A stretch of 64,000 nucleotides of DNA from the NCBI GenBank assembly GCA_950295325.1, contig OX485804.1:5582001-5646000 (forward strand), read 5' to 3'. The position numbers and the translations under genes were made by a program. This DNA comes from Polytrichum commune. Taxonomy: Eukaryota > Streptophyta > Polytrichopsida > Polytrichales > Polytrichaceae. This document shows positions 46,471 through 58,325 of the stretch, in pieces. The notes under the pieces were generated by a model. That model had not been told where the DNA came from and did no database searches. It was given only the letters and a program-made list of their open reading frames with translations. Numbering within the stretch: the first letter of the stretch is position 1; the number at the start of each line of letters is the position of its first letter.

Positions 46471-49157
46471 CCTCCGCCAAGTTCCCCCACCATATCCATT
46501 TTTTGCAATTGTAGTTCCCTCACTTTTCCATTCTTGTTCCTTTTTTTTGGTCACATGTTTGTTTTGGGGAGAAATATATGATGCATCCTTCTTTTCTTCA
46601 ATTTTGTTTTGTTTTGTAGAAAGGTAATAGTGGGAACGGCCTAACCGCCATCACCACGGCGTGTTTTGTTCTATATAAATTTGCAACCAAATGACACCAA
46701 CAAGTTTTGGAGTGGTCATTCAACATGCCTAGAAATCATGTGAGCTTTGCCTATGTAAGTTTGTATCCTACCAAGCACAAAGAAACAAACCACAGGTGCA
46801 ATCATGTACATAGCCATTGCAAACTAATCAATTATTCAAATTTTCAAGTTATAAAGGGCTCAAAATATTTGTACATAAATTTACGGGATAGTTTTAAACT
46901 TTAATTAGCATGTTTTGACTTGGCTAGCATAGGTAGGATACATTTCTATTGCGGCAAATATGTTTTCATTTAGATAGATTATGCATTCATCATGAGTGGC
47001 CATAGGTAATTCAGTTAGAGGTTGAGAAATAATATTTTGAACACCCTGCATAAGTATATATGTCTAAAAAGAATGTACGGAATGGAAAGTGATGGTTGCT
47101 TTCCGAGGTTTAGTGTCAAGGTTGCATGTAGTTCCTTCATCAAATCTTCTCGAAGCACGCATGCTACATTGTACATTACAAATGAACCATGATCATGCTT
47201 AATTTTCAATGGTGTGGAGTTCATATCACTTTATTTAATGTCCACTTTTATATATATATATATAACAAGAATTTTAGCTAACATCCACACTAAATAAAGT
47301 GGACCAAAAATAACAAGAACAAGTAACGTCCAAGTGTGAACGCAAAGTTGTTAAGAAATTTGCTCTTGAAACGAAGAAGTCGATGCATAGTCTTTGTCCT
47401 ACAAACAGAGCCAATAAATATCAAGACTACTTTAGGAAGGACGTGCATTTTAGGCCCCACACGCCTTACTTTTACTTGAAGGGCCTTCCAGAGACGACTC
47501 GCTAGCACGTGTGTTGAAACCACGGACACATTTGGCCTTAAATGCATCAAATGTGTCGATACACGAGCTGTGCGACATCACCTCGTAGAATCTGTGTTTT
47601 TTTAACTGGCTATCTAGCTCTGTTTTTCAAAATCTTAAATAGACAATGAAGTTTCTGCAATTTTTCAATGATTTCCTATGCACAAAATAGTCTTAAAATC
47701 CCTTAAAAACAGAAAGCAACAAAAAAAAAACACTAGATGAAGTTGCCAACTTTTGAATTGATGTGCAAACATTTGGACGAAAAGTTATACAATCCTCCAT
47801 ATGTGGCTTCGCCATTCCAATGGTTGTAGTGAATGTACCTCTCTTGAATATTTGAAATAAAACTCACTGCATCCACGTACCAAACCTAAGGTAAATGCAC
47901 CTATTTTGAACATTTTGAGCATTTCAACATATGTAGGATTTTGTTTACAAATAACTGTGCTAAGACTACATGCAATTATGACAACGGAGATTGTATGGTA
48001 ATATGACGTATAATAATGTCATATTCATATTAAGGGAGAGCTATTCTTCTTGAAATTGGGATTGATGTCAATCAAGATTTGGTGAAAGTTGAAACCAATG
48101 TATGATTTTCTAATCTTTGTGTTTTTAAGTTCAAGAGGTGAATAATCATTATGAATTTCACCAACAATCTTGTGAGTAATTTATTGTGGGATGTTAGAAG
48201 ATATTCATTTGGTGCTTGCTTCCGATTGCTCAAGAACACTATATTAAACACTTCGGGGCTTTCGGGAGTCCCAAAATGTGAAAAATGTTTGTATTGTGCA
48301 TGTGGGCACAAATTTTTGCACACATGAACATATTACGGGCTTGTGGGAATGTGGGAACATTGAAGTCAAACCACATGAATGCGAGCTGCTCACATGGGAA
48401 TGTCGACATGTGAACATGGGAATGACTATATAGGAACATGGGAACAATATGGGAATGTTGGAACAACATATGGGAAGGACAACATGGGATGGCAAACAAA
48501 CATTATAGCAAGGTATCGTGGGAACTATACAGTCTTCCACGTTGGCCTGCTCAATACGCACCGTGTCCACCTCTTCCTAGTACTACATATAGAACTTGAA
48601 ATATCAACTTGAAGTTTAATATACAGCACTTCACATTGGATAGGTCAACAAACCCTCAAAATTATTTTAAGCCTTCCATTAAGTTGTCACGAGTACACCA
48701 TGTCGACAATATTGGTACAATTAGCATGTAAAGTATTGAAATCAACGAAAATAAATCCCACTAACCTTGAGAGGTTGTGATGGTCTCCCATGGACGAGCC
48801 ACCCAAAAATATTTAGTACCAATGGTAGTATTTGTTGTATTGGCTCACACTATCAACGAAGGCACATGCAAGAAGCAATTCTAATGTGTCACTTCCAGGG
48901 TTGTCTATCGCGACGTCATGACGGTGTCGTGCCGTCATGTCAGGTCGTGTCGTGACGGACCCCTCCGCCACGACACAATAGGGTCCACGTAGGGTCAACA
49001 TAGGGGGAATGGACTAGGGTGGGTAAAATACTTACCTTCTTGCCAAGGTGGCGTCCTATGTGGCAGAAAACGCCGACGTGGATGTGCATATTTCCCTTGC
49101 CAAGTAAACCAGTTTGCCATTGTGTTTAGGGTTCTGTTAAAATCAAAGTAGAAAAAT
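46471..49157. other. Non-coding stretch with small repeats
   Basis: 47228-47305 is a small inverted repeat (CACTTTATTTAATGT and CACACTAAATAAAGTG) around a TA run, possibly a tiny MITE. 48345-48490 repeats ACATGGGAATG-like words. 48900-48975 repeats GTCGTG/CGTCATG words. No gene is recognised. Confidence 0.45.
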
Positions 49158-49640
49158 ATGACTAAGGAGGGTGTGGGGCGGCCGGGGTGGACGGGGTGGA
49201 GCGGACGGGGGTGGGGCGGACGGAGGGGGGTGGAGCGGACGGGGGTGGAGCGGACGGGGGAGGGGGTGGAGCGGATGGGGGTGGGGTGGACGGAGGGGGG
49301 TGGAGCGGACGGGGGAGGGGGGTGGAGCGGACGGGGGAGGGGGTGGGGCGGACGGGGGTGGGGCGGAAGGGGGTTGGGAACGGGGGGGAGAACGCTGGAG
49401 CGGACGGGGGAACGCGGGGGCGGACGGGGGGAACGCGGAGGGCTCCGTCCGCCCCAAGTTCCCTCACGTCCGCCCCACGTTCCCCCGCCGTGCGTTCACG
49501 TTCCCACCCGTTTCCTAACGTCCGCACCCGTTCCCTACCACGTTCCCCCCAGTCCGCACCCGTTCCCTCCCGTCCGCGCCCGTTCCCCCCCAGTCCGCAC
49601 CCGTTCCCTTCCCGTCCGCCCACGTTCCCTCCTGTCCTGT
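49158..49640. repeat. GC-rich ~15-22-bp minisatellite, inverted (G-rich half then C-rich half)
   Basis: 49180-49440 repeats GGAGCGGACGGGGGT-like units, and 49441-49640 is built of the complement (CGTCCGCCCCACGTTCCC). The switch is at GCGGAGGGCTCCGTCCGC, so the whole could fold into a very long imperfect hairpin. Long open frames on both strands here come from the repeat. Same family as the arrays at 50592, 53518 and 59886. Confidence 0.8.
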
Positions 49641-50591
49641 CGCGCACCTCTCCATGAGGAGTGCCCGAAACACCATGGGCACAAGGGGGACCCCGGAGTG
49701 ACACCCGGGACTTGTGGCGCCGTTGGTGAGAGGGCCCAAGTGATCCTAGTGTGGGTGAGGGCGTTGGGAACGCCTCCCACCCACGGAGACTAGGAGGCAC
49801 AAGGGTAAGGCCATGAGCTATGCGTAGCTCATGGCGTGGTGATTCTAGAATGCTCAAGAACACCTCAATCGGAGGTGTGAGCTAGGAGTTATGGCCATTT
49901 GAGTGGGGCGCTGTCCCGGGACAGCGCCCTGGTGCAGCAGTGCCTGGGAGTGACTCCCGGGACTGCCAATGTTCAAAGAGGCATAACGTCCTCATAACTT
50001 GCCCAAATGGGGCAAGTGAGGAGTCCATCGGCATCTACGTAAAACGTAGATGAAGATGGAGTGGTTGGTTGCTAGCCTCGGACATCATACAAGGAAGTTA
50101 TGATGGTCTGAAGCTGCGAGAGGCTTCTTAGCCCAGCGGCTAAGGGAGAATGTCCACTTGGCCCCAACTCTTGGTGGAGAGACAAGAGGTTGGTTGACGG
50201 TGGGGTAGGGGCCCCGCGTAGAGTCCTAGAGGCTTATATGGGTGAGGTGGTGTGGCCTCACCCACCCGAGGCCGAACGGCACGGCCTCCATGGGCATTGG
50301 CCCATTGTGAGGCCATAGTTGCCTAGTATGGTTCGGGTTGTTGTAGTGTTGCTCCGGCAACGCGATGATCAACATAGGATTGGACTTCCATGCATGGAAG
50401 TCCACATCAAAGAAATGGGTTACCGATTAAGGGGTGAGTCCCGAAAGCAAAGTAGGAGGGTTGGTTCCCCTCCTTTGAATTAATGGTCCGGGGTAAGAGG
50501 AGCTAACCATTAGCATGGCGGTATGCGAAGGGTTAGCGCTCGTAACCTTTGCTAGAAAAGAAAATTGGCAAGATTGCTAAGGGGGCTAGCA
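49641..50591. other. Hairpin-dense non-coding block
   Basis: At least ten perfect or near-perfect hairpins occur within 950 bp. Examples: GGCGTT/AACGCC (49760-49774), CCATGAGCTA/TAGCTCATGG (49811-49834), CACCTC/GAGGTG (49861-49877), GGGCGCTGTCCC with its complement (49906-49929), ACTTGCCC/GGGCAAGT (49997-50017), ATCTACGT/ACGTAGAT (50033-50051), CTTAGCC/GGCTAAG (50127-50144), GGGTGAGG/CCTCACCC (50240-50263), GTTGC/GCAAC (50348-50361) and TGGACTTCCATG with its complement (50381-50404). No protein frame fits. It may encode a structured RNA or be part of an undescribed element. Confidence 0.6.
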
Positions 50592-50690
50592 AGGGTTGCG
50601 ACACGTCCACCCACGTTCCCTCCCGTCCGCCCCACGTTCCCTCCCGTCCGCCCCATGTTCCCTCCCGTCCGCGCTACGTTCTGTGGTACT
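50592..50690. repeat. Short copy of the ~22-bp GC-rich minisatellite
   Basis: Four to five units of CCACGTTCCCTCCCGTCCGC in the C-rich orientation. It closes the hairpin block on its right side and is followed by a further hairpin, GCCTGCA/TGCAGGC (50751-50766). Confidence 0.75.
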
Positions 50691-51894
50691 TTTGGGCCAC
50701 CCCCTTTCGAGGGAGCCTAAAAGTATCACACAAGCCCTTCGGTGAAGGTGGCCTGCATTTGCAGGCGCCCAAGCCGAACCCGGATGATAGGTGTATAACG
50801 TGAGTAGTTAGATTTTTAAGGGAGATTAAATATGCGTCGTAGTACCTCCGGAAGTTGGGCCTTAGTTTTTTACTAGTGTCGCTTTAAATTCCACTAACCA
50901 ATTTCATATCTAGGTCTAACCTTAACCTACAACCTATTCTACGCGCAGACGCACCAGCCTTGAAACCAAGGCAATCCTAATTTGTGAATTGGGATGGTTC
51001 TCATACACCCAACCGGGTGTGACTCATACCACCCTAACTCAACGAACGGAATAACGACAATTTGATGGACCATTCAATTCTTCCTATTTCTTTATTTAGT
51101 TCTATTTAGTTTTCTAAGCGGGGGAACTTGGCCTAAGTCCCACCCTTCACACAAATTCCTTCTTAATTACTTATTTTTGTTTGCACGTCCTAACTCACTA
51201 CATTAACATATTAGGCATCACCCCTTACCTCGGGTCTCTTGCCAACAAGGGTTTACGATTTATTTTGTATGTTTTGATTGTTAAATGTGTTTACACTGGA
51301 TAGACCACGAAATGCAACTCAATGGGACCAGGGTGACGGACAACCTGTAGGTTCAACATGTTGCGCAATCTTCATAAATTGGGGCCATTACTCCCAATCT
51401 ATGGGGCCAACAACATAATAGTGGATTCGCGGGTCATTAACCCCACCTTTCCACCAACAACATTCAGAGTGGTCGTGTCGGTGATTAATCCGACTTACCA
51501 CACACGAAACTTGCTAATAAATGAAGCTACTACCACAAAACATACCAAGGGCCCCGAAAACAATGGAGTTGGGTATTCCCTTGGCGGTCAAGTGGTCAAG
51601 CCACTTGACCTTACGAGATAGGTGAGTGGGTTTATAGATGCGTACCTTAGCCGCGCTCCTTCCAATCCTAAATGGAAGGCTAGCGTTAGTAAATTTACCT
51701 CAATTCTCCTCGGTTGATTTGGGCTCGATGTAGGCCGAGCCGCTATCTCCTTCCTTGCTCCACTTCCCTAGCGTCGACCTTGCCTCCTTCTTTGTAACTA
51801 GTTTGGTAGTAAGCGTACCTTAGTTAATAATTAAAATATAAAGTATTTATTCTGCACTGTAATTTAATCCTAAGAATAATATTTATACTTAGTG
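50691..51894. other. Continuation of the hairpin-bearing region; no firm gene
   Basis: Hairpins include GCCTGCA/TGCAGGC (50751-50766) and the perfect 10-bp GGTCAAGTGG/CCACTTGACC (51586-51610). A plus open frame at 51358-51621 (NPTFPPTTFRVVVSVINPTY) has no recognised family and overlaps the hairpin, so I do not call it. Confidence 0.4.
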
Positions 51895-52690
51895 CAGCTA
51901 ATTATCTTTCCAATGATCAAAAAATCACTTGAATCGGATAAGAAATGCAAAAGTTATAAGGGTTGGAAGTGTGAGGTCGATTCAACCGACCCTTCCAACC
52001 CACCTATCTAACTTCTAACTTCAAAAATTCATAGCACCTTCCTTACTACTTGGATCTAGGCTTTCCTTATACCATTGGAAAGCTATGAACAAGCTCTAAC
52101 TAGAAAAATTATGACATCAGCAGGTTAAGCTAATAAAAATTCAGCAGACTCCTTGTAACACAGCAGTCAATCAAGAAGACTTAAACTATGTATTTCACCT
52201 TCAACAATTCATATCTAATTCAAATCTTAGTCAAATCAAACGTTCTATATGACCCTGGAGAGATATTAAAAAGATGTATTTGATAAAAATATGTGATTAG
52301 AAAGGTAAGCCGAATAGAACCCAGCAAGTCCTCTGTAATGCAGCAGTCAACCAAAAGCTCTCAAACTATGTGTCCCATCTTGCACAATTCATATCTAATT
52401 CAAATCATGCTCAAATCAAATGTTCTAAGCCATTTTGGAAAGCTACACAAAAGTTCTACTTGGAAAAAATATAACTTCTTGGAATTAAAATTCTTATTGG
52501 GCTCGCAGGTCTGATCCAGCAGCCGCTACCCACAAGACCACCTAGTTTTTTCTACTCCATCTTTGAAAATTCATAACTAATTGTCATCTTAACCAAATCA
52601 CAAATGGGAAACGGCTATGGATAGCTATAGGAAATCTCTCTAAGAGAAAAATGATAAGTATCTTTTTCTAGCTTCTGAACTAAGCCTTCA
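51895..52690. repeat. ~180-bp degenerate tandem repeat (about four units)
   Basis: Units share AATTCATATCTAATTCAAAT, then CAAATCAAAxGTTCTA, then GGAAAGCTAT...AAGTTCTACTTGGAAAAA. The clearest pair is TGTAACACAGCAGTCAATCA (52154) and TGTAATGCAGCAGTCAACCA (52333), 179 bp apart. Outer units at ~51990 and ~52560 are more diverged. Non-coding. Confidence 0.65.
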
Positions 52691-53517
52691 GGGCATTGGC
52701 AGATGAGGTCTACAATGCCTCTACTCAAAACTCTACCATCCAACCTACCTCTACAAAAGAAGGAATCATTTTGTTGGTGTGTTAATAAACACACATTCTA
52801 ACTAGGAGAGAGAGTAGAGGAGGTTCTCAAGCCTTTCTTTTAGGCCATTGAGAATGCATGCTAAAGGATTTTTTCCTAACTACATTGAAGCAGGGCTTTG
52901 CCCAAAAACTAGAGAAAGAGAGAGAGCTACAAGGTGGAAGGAGGGGTTTTTAAACCCTCTCACAAAAGGGTTGGACCCCTCCTCCACCGGATCCATTTTT
53001 CAAACCCTTTCCCAAAATTTTGGCTCGGGGGTTTTCCCGGTTGAGGTTGCCACCCTCTCGCCGAGGTGGCTCCGACAAAAAACCTTTAGAAATCTTTCTA
53101 ATTTTTCCGCCATCGAGTTGGCAAGGGGGCAAGTGGGCAAGTGGGCAAGTAGCCCCCTTGCTCTCTTTCTTTTTTTCTTCAAAAGTCTTCAAGCCGATTT
53201 TATCTTCTTACCTAAAACACCTCCAATAGTCTTGTGTGCCTCACACTAACTAATAAACTAACACTTGCTTAGCTAGCATTTACTAACATTTGCTTAATAG
53301 CTAGCATCTACTAATATTTGCTTAGCTAGTTGTTTTTACTAGCTAGTACATTTTTTCTACTTTGCTATCTTCTAGCACTACTTAGTTTCATTTTGATCTT
53401 CCTTCTTCTAGGCTAAATGCTAAATGAACTAATTTTTCCTAAATTCCCTATCAATTCTAACTTTTAATGCTAATATTCTAACTAAAAGTGATCCCGCAGA
53501 GTGGTGGACCACTCAAA
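52691..53517. other. Non-coding with short local repeats
   Basis: GTGGGCAA is repeated at 53124-53150 and flanked by GGGGGC/GCCCCC. ACTAACATTTGCTTA[AG]-type words recur at 53250-53345. No gene seen. Confidence 0.4.
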
Positions 53518-53690
53518 GGGTTCACACGTTCCCCTCCCGTCCGCCCGCGTTCCCCTCCAGTCCGCCCTACGTTCCCCTCCCGTCCGCGCTCCGTTCCCTT
53601 CCGTCCGCCCGAGTTCCCCTACGTCCGCCCCCTCGTTCCCTCCGTCCGCCCCCGCGTTCCCACGTTCCCCATACGTCCTTTTCGTGCCCC
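53518..53690 (+). repeat. ~22-bp GC-rich minisatellite upstream of the kinase-like gene
   Basis: About seven units of GTTCCCCTCCCGTCCGCCC (C-rich orientation), ending ~48 bp before the TATA box at 53738. Same family as the arrays at 49158, 50592 and 59886. Its position in the promoter suggests a regulatory role, but this is inference. Confidence 0.75.
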
Positions 53691-53737
53691 ATGTCAAATC
53701 CGACCGGGATCCCATAATGATTGTGCTCCCCTTTGCC

Positions 53738-53746
53738 TATATAAAG
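53738..53746 (+). promoter_or_regulatory. TATA box of the kinase-like gene
   Basis: TATATAAAG lies 225 bp upstream of the ATG at 53971. It is followed by a CT-rich stretch (CACTTTCTTCTCCTCCCACC) suitable for transcription start. Confidence 0.6.
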
Positions 53747-53970
53747 CCGTGGGGTTTTAGTTCCCCTCACTTTCTTCTCCTCCCACCACAAAGGGACCCG
53801 AGACCTTGTTGCCGTCCCAAAGACAGCGGCACCGCGCGGGTCTCAGGGGGTTTGGGAGGGCAGGGCAAATTGTGGGGGAACCCTCGCAATTTTTTTTCCA
53901 GATTCACGCACTCATTTCTACATTCACTCACTCCTTTCTACATTCACTCACTCACGCGGTTTTTTTCACG

Positions 53971-55869
53971 ATGGAGGGGGAGGACATTGCTCCTTACCAA
54001 GACGAGGATACGAGGCTGCACCGTGCTTGGGTCCAAAGCACTGCACTTGCGCATACTGGAGAGGGTACGGGAAGCGAGGCCGGAAGTGGAAGCACTGCAG
54101 CACGTCCCCCACGTCCAGATCCTTTTCGGTTTGACGAAGAGTTCTTTGCAGTTGGCCATTCAGGAGGCAACCAAACACGTGGGAGTAGGGGAAACAATGG
54201 ACATAGAGGGAGAACAGGAAGGGGACCAAGCTCAGGCAGTTCCACCGATATAAATGCAGCCACTCATGGAGAGTCCGTGCCACCACGATCTCCGACACGG
54301 CGGACATCAAGACCGGAGAGCCCTGCACGTGATGTACCTCAGGGTTCGGAGCATGGTGAAAGACGGGGACAAAAACGCCTAGCAATTTCGGAAGGGACGG
54401 AGGAGGGGTCCGGGGTTTCAGGTTCGCAATCGAGGAAAAGGAAAAATAGAGGCAAACGCGACCCGCGGATCGATGAGGCTCGAAACCATTGTAGGGTCGT
54501 GCTGTTGGAGTGGTTAAGAAATAACAGCATGGTTTATTTGGAAAAAAAATACCTCAATGATGGTACAAAGGGGTTGGATTTGGTGAGGAACGATTTGATT
54601 CTTATTCTTACGGAAGCCACGGCTGGAGCGGAGTTTGAAGATGCTAGGGGCATGAGCGATTGGGGCACCTGGATTGAACAACAAGCCGTGGAAGCAATCT
54701 ACAATCCAACAATGGCATATGATGTTGTGCATCCTAGCGAGGGAAGTAGTAGTGGCAGGAAGTCCGAGCTGTACATGAAGCTAGAGAATTGGAAAAGAGG
54801 CGTAATAGCAGCAAAAGGAACATCCGCCCGCAACCTTCCCATTTTTATTGACAGGCAGATGGCAGACAACATTGCCACTCAAGGCCGGCAGGGTGTCATA
54901 TGGTTGCCTAGGAATGCGGAGATCAAAGCCTTGGATAAGGAAATCTTCCAAGGGACCTTCGGAGTGGTGCGGAAAGTCGCAATTCATGGAGCATCATTCA
55001 TCCCTAGCTGGTTAGAGTGGGCTGGGAAGACCATGAAGGCCACGAATAGTTTGGAGAATCGAAATGAACGTTCAGTTGAAGCATTGGCGTGTCCAGTAGA
55101 TCATCTTGGGGTAATCAAGCTACAATACCTCAATATGAAAACATACGAATCCTATTCGATGTGGTGGAATGGAGGCTCCTTGAAAAATATGAGGATCTAT
55201 GACTTCAGCGTTCCGGAAACCCACGAGCGTACAATCCTTCACATGCATGGGCCAGACTTTGAAGCACGGAAACGGTTGGTTGTATATCGAAGGCATCGAG
55301 CTTATTTGGCATGGGCTCTAATGTGCATTGTTGATGTAGTGCACAAGCATGACGTGTTGCACAATGACCTTAATCCCAACAATGTCATGCTGCATTTCTC
55401 ACAAGACCGTGAGAACACGGTTTACATTGGTGTGTGTGATTGGGGCATGGCATCCTGGGGAGGTGAAGACGCACCCTCCAACTATGGAAAAGATTCAGTG
55501 GATGAGATGAACAAGCACAAAGCAAAATACAACTGTGCTGGTCCAGAATTATTCCATGTACGAGGGCAGCGTGGAACATCCACCTCTCCGGTGAGGATGG
55601 CTCGGAAACATAGGCACACGTTTCTATTGGAGTCCTTCTCAGTGGGTGCTTTGGCAAAGAAGATTTATGCCAAGGATGCGACTTCCCCCTTGTTTCAGCT
55701 AAACAGTGATCCAAATGGCTTGAATATGCGGTTTGAATTAGCATTGGATTCATTGACGAAGAGCAATCCAGCGGAAAGGTCAACCATCACACACGTAGTG
55801 AACATTTTGAAGTCCCCTCCATACAACATGGTTAACCCGACAATGTGCTTCCGTGACACTGCAAAATAG
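53971..55869 (+). CDS. Kinase-like protein with HNDLNPNN loop, intact
   Basis: This intact single-exon ORF has 632 residues from ATG 53971; the frame is open upstream, but the TATA box and this first ATG set the start. Residues 1-160 are disordered and end in a basic cluster (RKRKNRGKR), a possible nuclear signal. The kinase fold starts near GTFGVV (~328). It has VIKLQYL, a WWNGGSL segment, HNDLNPNN (Asp 466, Asn 471 in the HxDxxxxN layout) and VCDWGMA, where DWG (Asp 490) replaces DFG. CAGPELF marks the activation end. The non-standard loops make either a divergent active kinase or a pseudokinase possible. AATAAA at 55933 is a likely poly(A) signal. Confidence 0.7.
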   Translation: MEGEDIAPYQDEDTRLHRAWVQSTALAHTGEGTGSEAGSGSTAARPPRPDPFRFDEEFFAVGHSGGNQTRGSRGNNGHRGRTGRGPSSGSSTDINAATHGESVPPRSPTRRTSRPESPARDVPQGSEHGERRGQKRLAISEGTEEGSGVSGSQSRKRKNRGKRDPRIDEARNHCRVVLLEWLRNNSMVYLEKKYLNDGTKGLDLVRNDLILILTEATAGAEFEDARGMSDWGTWIEQQAVEAIYNPTMAYDVVHPSEGSSSGRKSELYMKLENWKRGVIAAKGTSARNLPIFIDRQMADNIATQGRQGVIWLPRNAEIKALDKEIFQGTFGVVRKVAIHGASFIPSWLEWAGKTMKATNSLENRNERSVEALACPVDHLGVIKLQYLNMKTYESYSMWWNGGSLKNMRIYDFSVPETHERTILHMHGPDFEARKRLVVYRRHRAYLAWALMCIVDVVHKHDVLHNDLNPNNVMLHFSQDRENTVYIGVCDWGMASWGGEDAPSNYGKDSVDEMNKHKAKYNCAGPELFHVRGQRGTSTSPVRMARKHRHTFLLESFSVGALAKKIYAKDATSPLFQLNSDPNGLNMRFELALDSLTKSNPAERSTITHVVNILKSPPYNMVNPTMCFRDTAK

Positions 55870-55932
55870 ATTTTTTTTGTTTTTTTTGCAGCAATTTTGA
55901 ATCATACCAATTTTGTAACCGTTGGAGATGTA

Positions 55933-55938
55933 AATAAA
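55933..55938 (+). terminator. Poly(A) signal of the kinase-like gene
   Basis: AATAAA lies 64 bp after the stop codon, followed by a T-rich stretch. Confidence 0.5.
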
Positions 55939-56007
55939 GCCATCATTTTTTCATACAAAACTTGTATATTGTATGAGGTTTATGGATCTTAGTGCAATGT
56001 TCATACT

Positions 56008-56231
56008 CACTAGAAGAAATCTTGTCCATTTCAACCGAGGCCATCGCGACTCGTGCACCCAAAAATGCATAAACAAATCAATTTGTTGGCACCCGGAAGG
56101 TACCCGTGGTGTACCCATGGAGGGTGCCCCCCCGGTTGCCAACCAAATTGATTTGTTTATGTATTTTTTGGGTGCGAGTTGTGATGGCCTAGTCGCAAGG
56201 CCGGTTGAAATGGACAAGATTTCTTCTAGTG
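56008..56231. mobile_element. CACTA MITE, 224 bp, TSD ACT
   Basis: It begins CACTAGAAGAAATCTTGTCC and ends with the exact complement. The arms of about 100 bp pair almost throughout, sharing ATTTCAACCG, GCACCCAAAAA and AAACAAATCAATTTG. The 3-bp duplication ACT flanks both sides (56005-56007 and 56232-56234). CACTA ends plus a 3-bp TSD define the CACTA (CMC/EnSpm) superfamily. High arm similarity and a perfect TSD indicate a fairly recent insertion 3' of the kinase-like gene. Confidence 0.9.
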
Positions 56232-58295
56232 ACTCCATGAGGCCTTTGCTCCATAATCGAGAAGAAGTCTATGGGAGGCTAACCAAGGTTCTCGCCTCTC
56301 GTGAGGCCACATCCTTCTTTTACATCGTTGTTATCACATCCATGTGCTAAGTTCAAGTTAATTATAGTTGTTTGTGATATGTCTTGAAAAAATGCAGTTA
56401 CCTATATTTATTCTAATTTTGGTATGCCACAAAATGTAGTCAACTATAGTTATATCTAGTTAACTAAAGTTGAGCACAATATTGCAATAGTTATATCGGT
56501 TGTACACGTGATCCAAAACATCTCTAAATGTTATCTTTCTTCTACTCCCCACATATTGCACACTATAAATGTTAAACGTGTTAACAATTAACAAAATGGT
56601 ACTCCCTTCTTTGTAAATCTGACTCTATAAACGTTAACGGATGAAATACAACCATAATATGGATGATAAAAACTACACATCCAGTTACATTGATTCATAT
56701 TCACTCGTGATTTGTAAACTTGATATTGAATAAAGTTTTGATTGGGTGTGCAATTTTATGAATGGTATTCTCTCACAAGGAATCTTCACAATTGCTTATA
56801 TTTATATTTATATAATTCATAATCACTTTTTTTTGGAAGTTTGGACATATTCTTGGCCGTCCAAGTTGAGAGGCCGTGCGATTGAGTGGCCCAACTTTGT
56901 TGATAGTCCAAAGAAATGAACTGAAAATATCCAAGAAAATATAGTAAGGGTAGCCTTAGTTGGGCATAGTGTGAAGCCTCCAAAGGCCAATCCCAAAGTC
57001 CAAACTCAAAGGAGCATGCCACTTTATTCCTTGCTCAAAATAACCCCTCCAATCTAACGGCCAAGATCTTGTCAATGATTGATTATTTTAATGAAAAAAA
57101 AGTTCGGCCTCTCGACGGAAGTTTGGGTTGAGTATTTTGCTATACCCAATCTTTGCTCCAGAGGCCGAACTCTTGGCGCCATAACTTCCTAAAAGTGTTG
57201 CCACCTAGGCTCTTTTGGAGGCCACGTCCTTTGGACTTCGGCCTCTAGTGTGAAGGCCGAGAGGACGGACTTTGGGCATTTCAGCATTTTCATTGGTCCA
57301 AATGTTGAACCTCTCAAAGTTTGGCCATATTGTGACCCGGCCCTTATATTTGCAATACATGTCTTATTCTTTTTTTGGCACAAATTGAAAATTCAAATTC
57401 AAAATACAACCAACCCAGCCGAAACAGCGCAGCCTAAGTGGAAATCTAGAAATAATGCTCATTTGAGGCCTATCCTTCCAAGTAGGGACTAAGTTGCTAC
57501 GGGTCACAATAAGACCTTTGACCCCCCAAATCAAATCAAATTGTTAAGAATGTCATGGTAGGCCACGTCCGGGGCTTTTTCCAAGTCCCTAAGCATCTGT
57601 TTCCATTCAATCCTCCCATACTCTGATTTGTAATACATGTCATAAAAGCTAATGCAATTATTGTTTTGAAGTCTACCATCAAATGATATGTAAGATCGTA
57701 TATTCACTTGTGGTTGGTTCTTTTTATGTACTAGTTTAAGCCAATACTAAAATAAAATAAACCTTATTCTATAAAATCTAGTGACACTACCATACAAGTT
57801 AGTAGAGATGTTGTATATTTTTAAAAATTATTCTATATATTTACATAACTACAACTTATAATTTTGTGAAGAATAATACATAATACAACAAAGTTCAAAT
57901 CAATATGTCTTTTGTGCACTCACATATACTCATACGGATTTAGTATAGTGCACCCCCCCCCAAATGATCACTAATGTTGGTAAGATATCTTTATGAAGCC
58001 TATAGGAACTCGGGGGATGCACTCTACATTATGTTTGAGAATCACGTGCGTTCACGACCCCTTCTAAAAACCCCAATGTATACCATAAGTTATATGTCTA
58101 AGTAGAGATTGTGCCAACTTGAAGTAGTCCTCGCGATTTGCGAACGTTTAACTTTCGTTGTAGGCATCGTAAAAAAAAGCGGGTGGGTTCGTTGGAAAGC
58201 TGGGAACCTAAACCCTCAAACCATGTATGGAAACACTTCTACATGAGTGTGAGAACAAAACAACGGCACATATGTGGTAGCAATTTGGAATGACG
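56232..58295. other. No gene recognised
   Basis: Non-coding AT-rich sequence with a C11-type homopolymer (about 57952-57962). Short frames at 56786-57022 and 57189-57492 lack recognisable motifs. Confidence 0.4.
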
Positions 58296-58325
58296 TAGGG
58301 TTTAGGGTTTAGGGGTTTAGGGTTT
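58296..58325. repeat. Interstitial TTTAGGG telomere-like repeat
   Basis: TAGGGTTTAGGGTTTAGGGG then TTTAGGGTTTATG gives about four TTTAGGG units, the plant-type telomere repeat. Confidence 0.75.

Noticed and set aside
46302-46554. His/Tyr/Gly-rich ORFs on both strands
   Set aside because: They derive from the CATATG/CCCATG simple repeat.
49162-49863. Proline- or glycine-rich ORFs on both strands
   Set aside because: They are translations of the GC-rich minisatellite.
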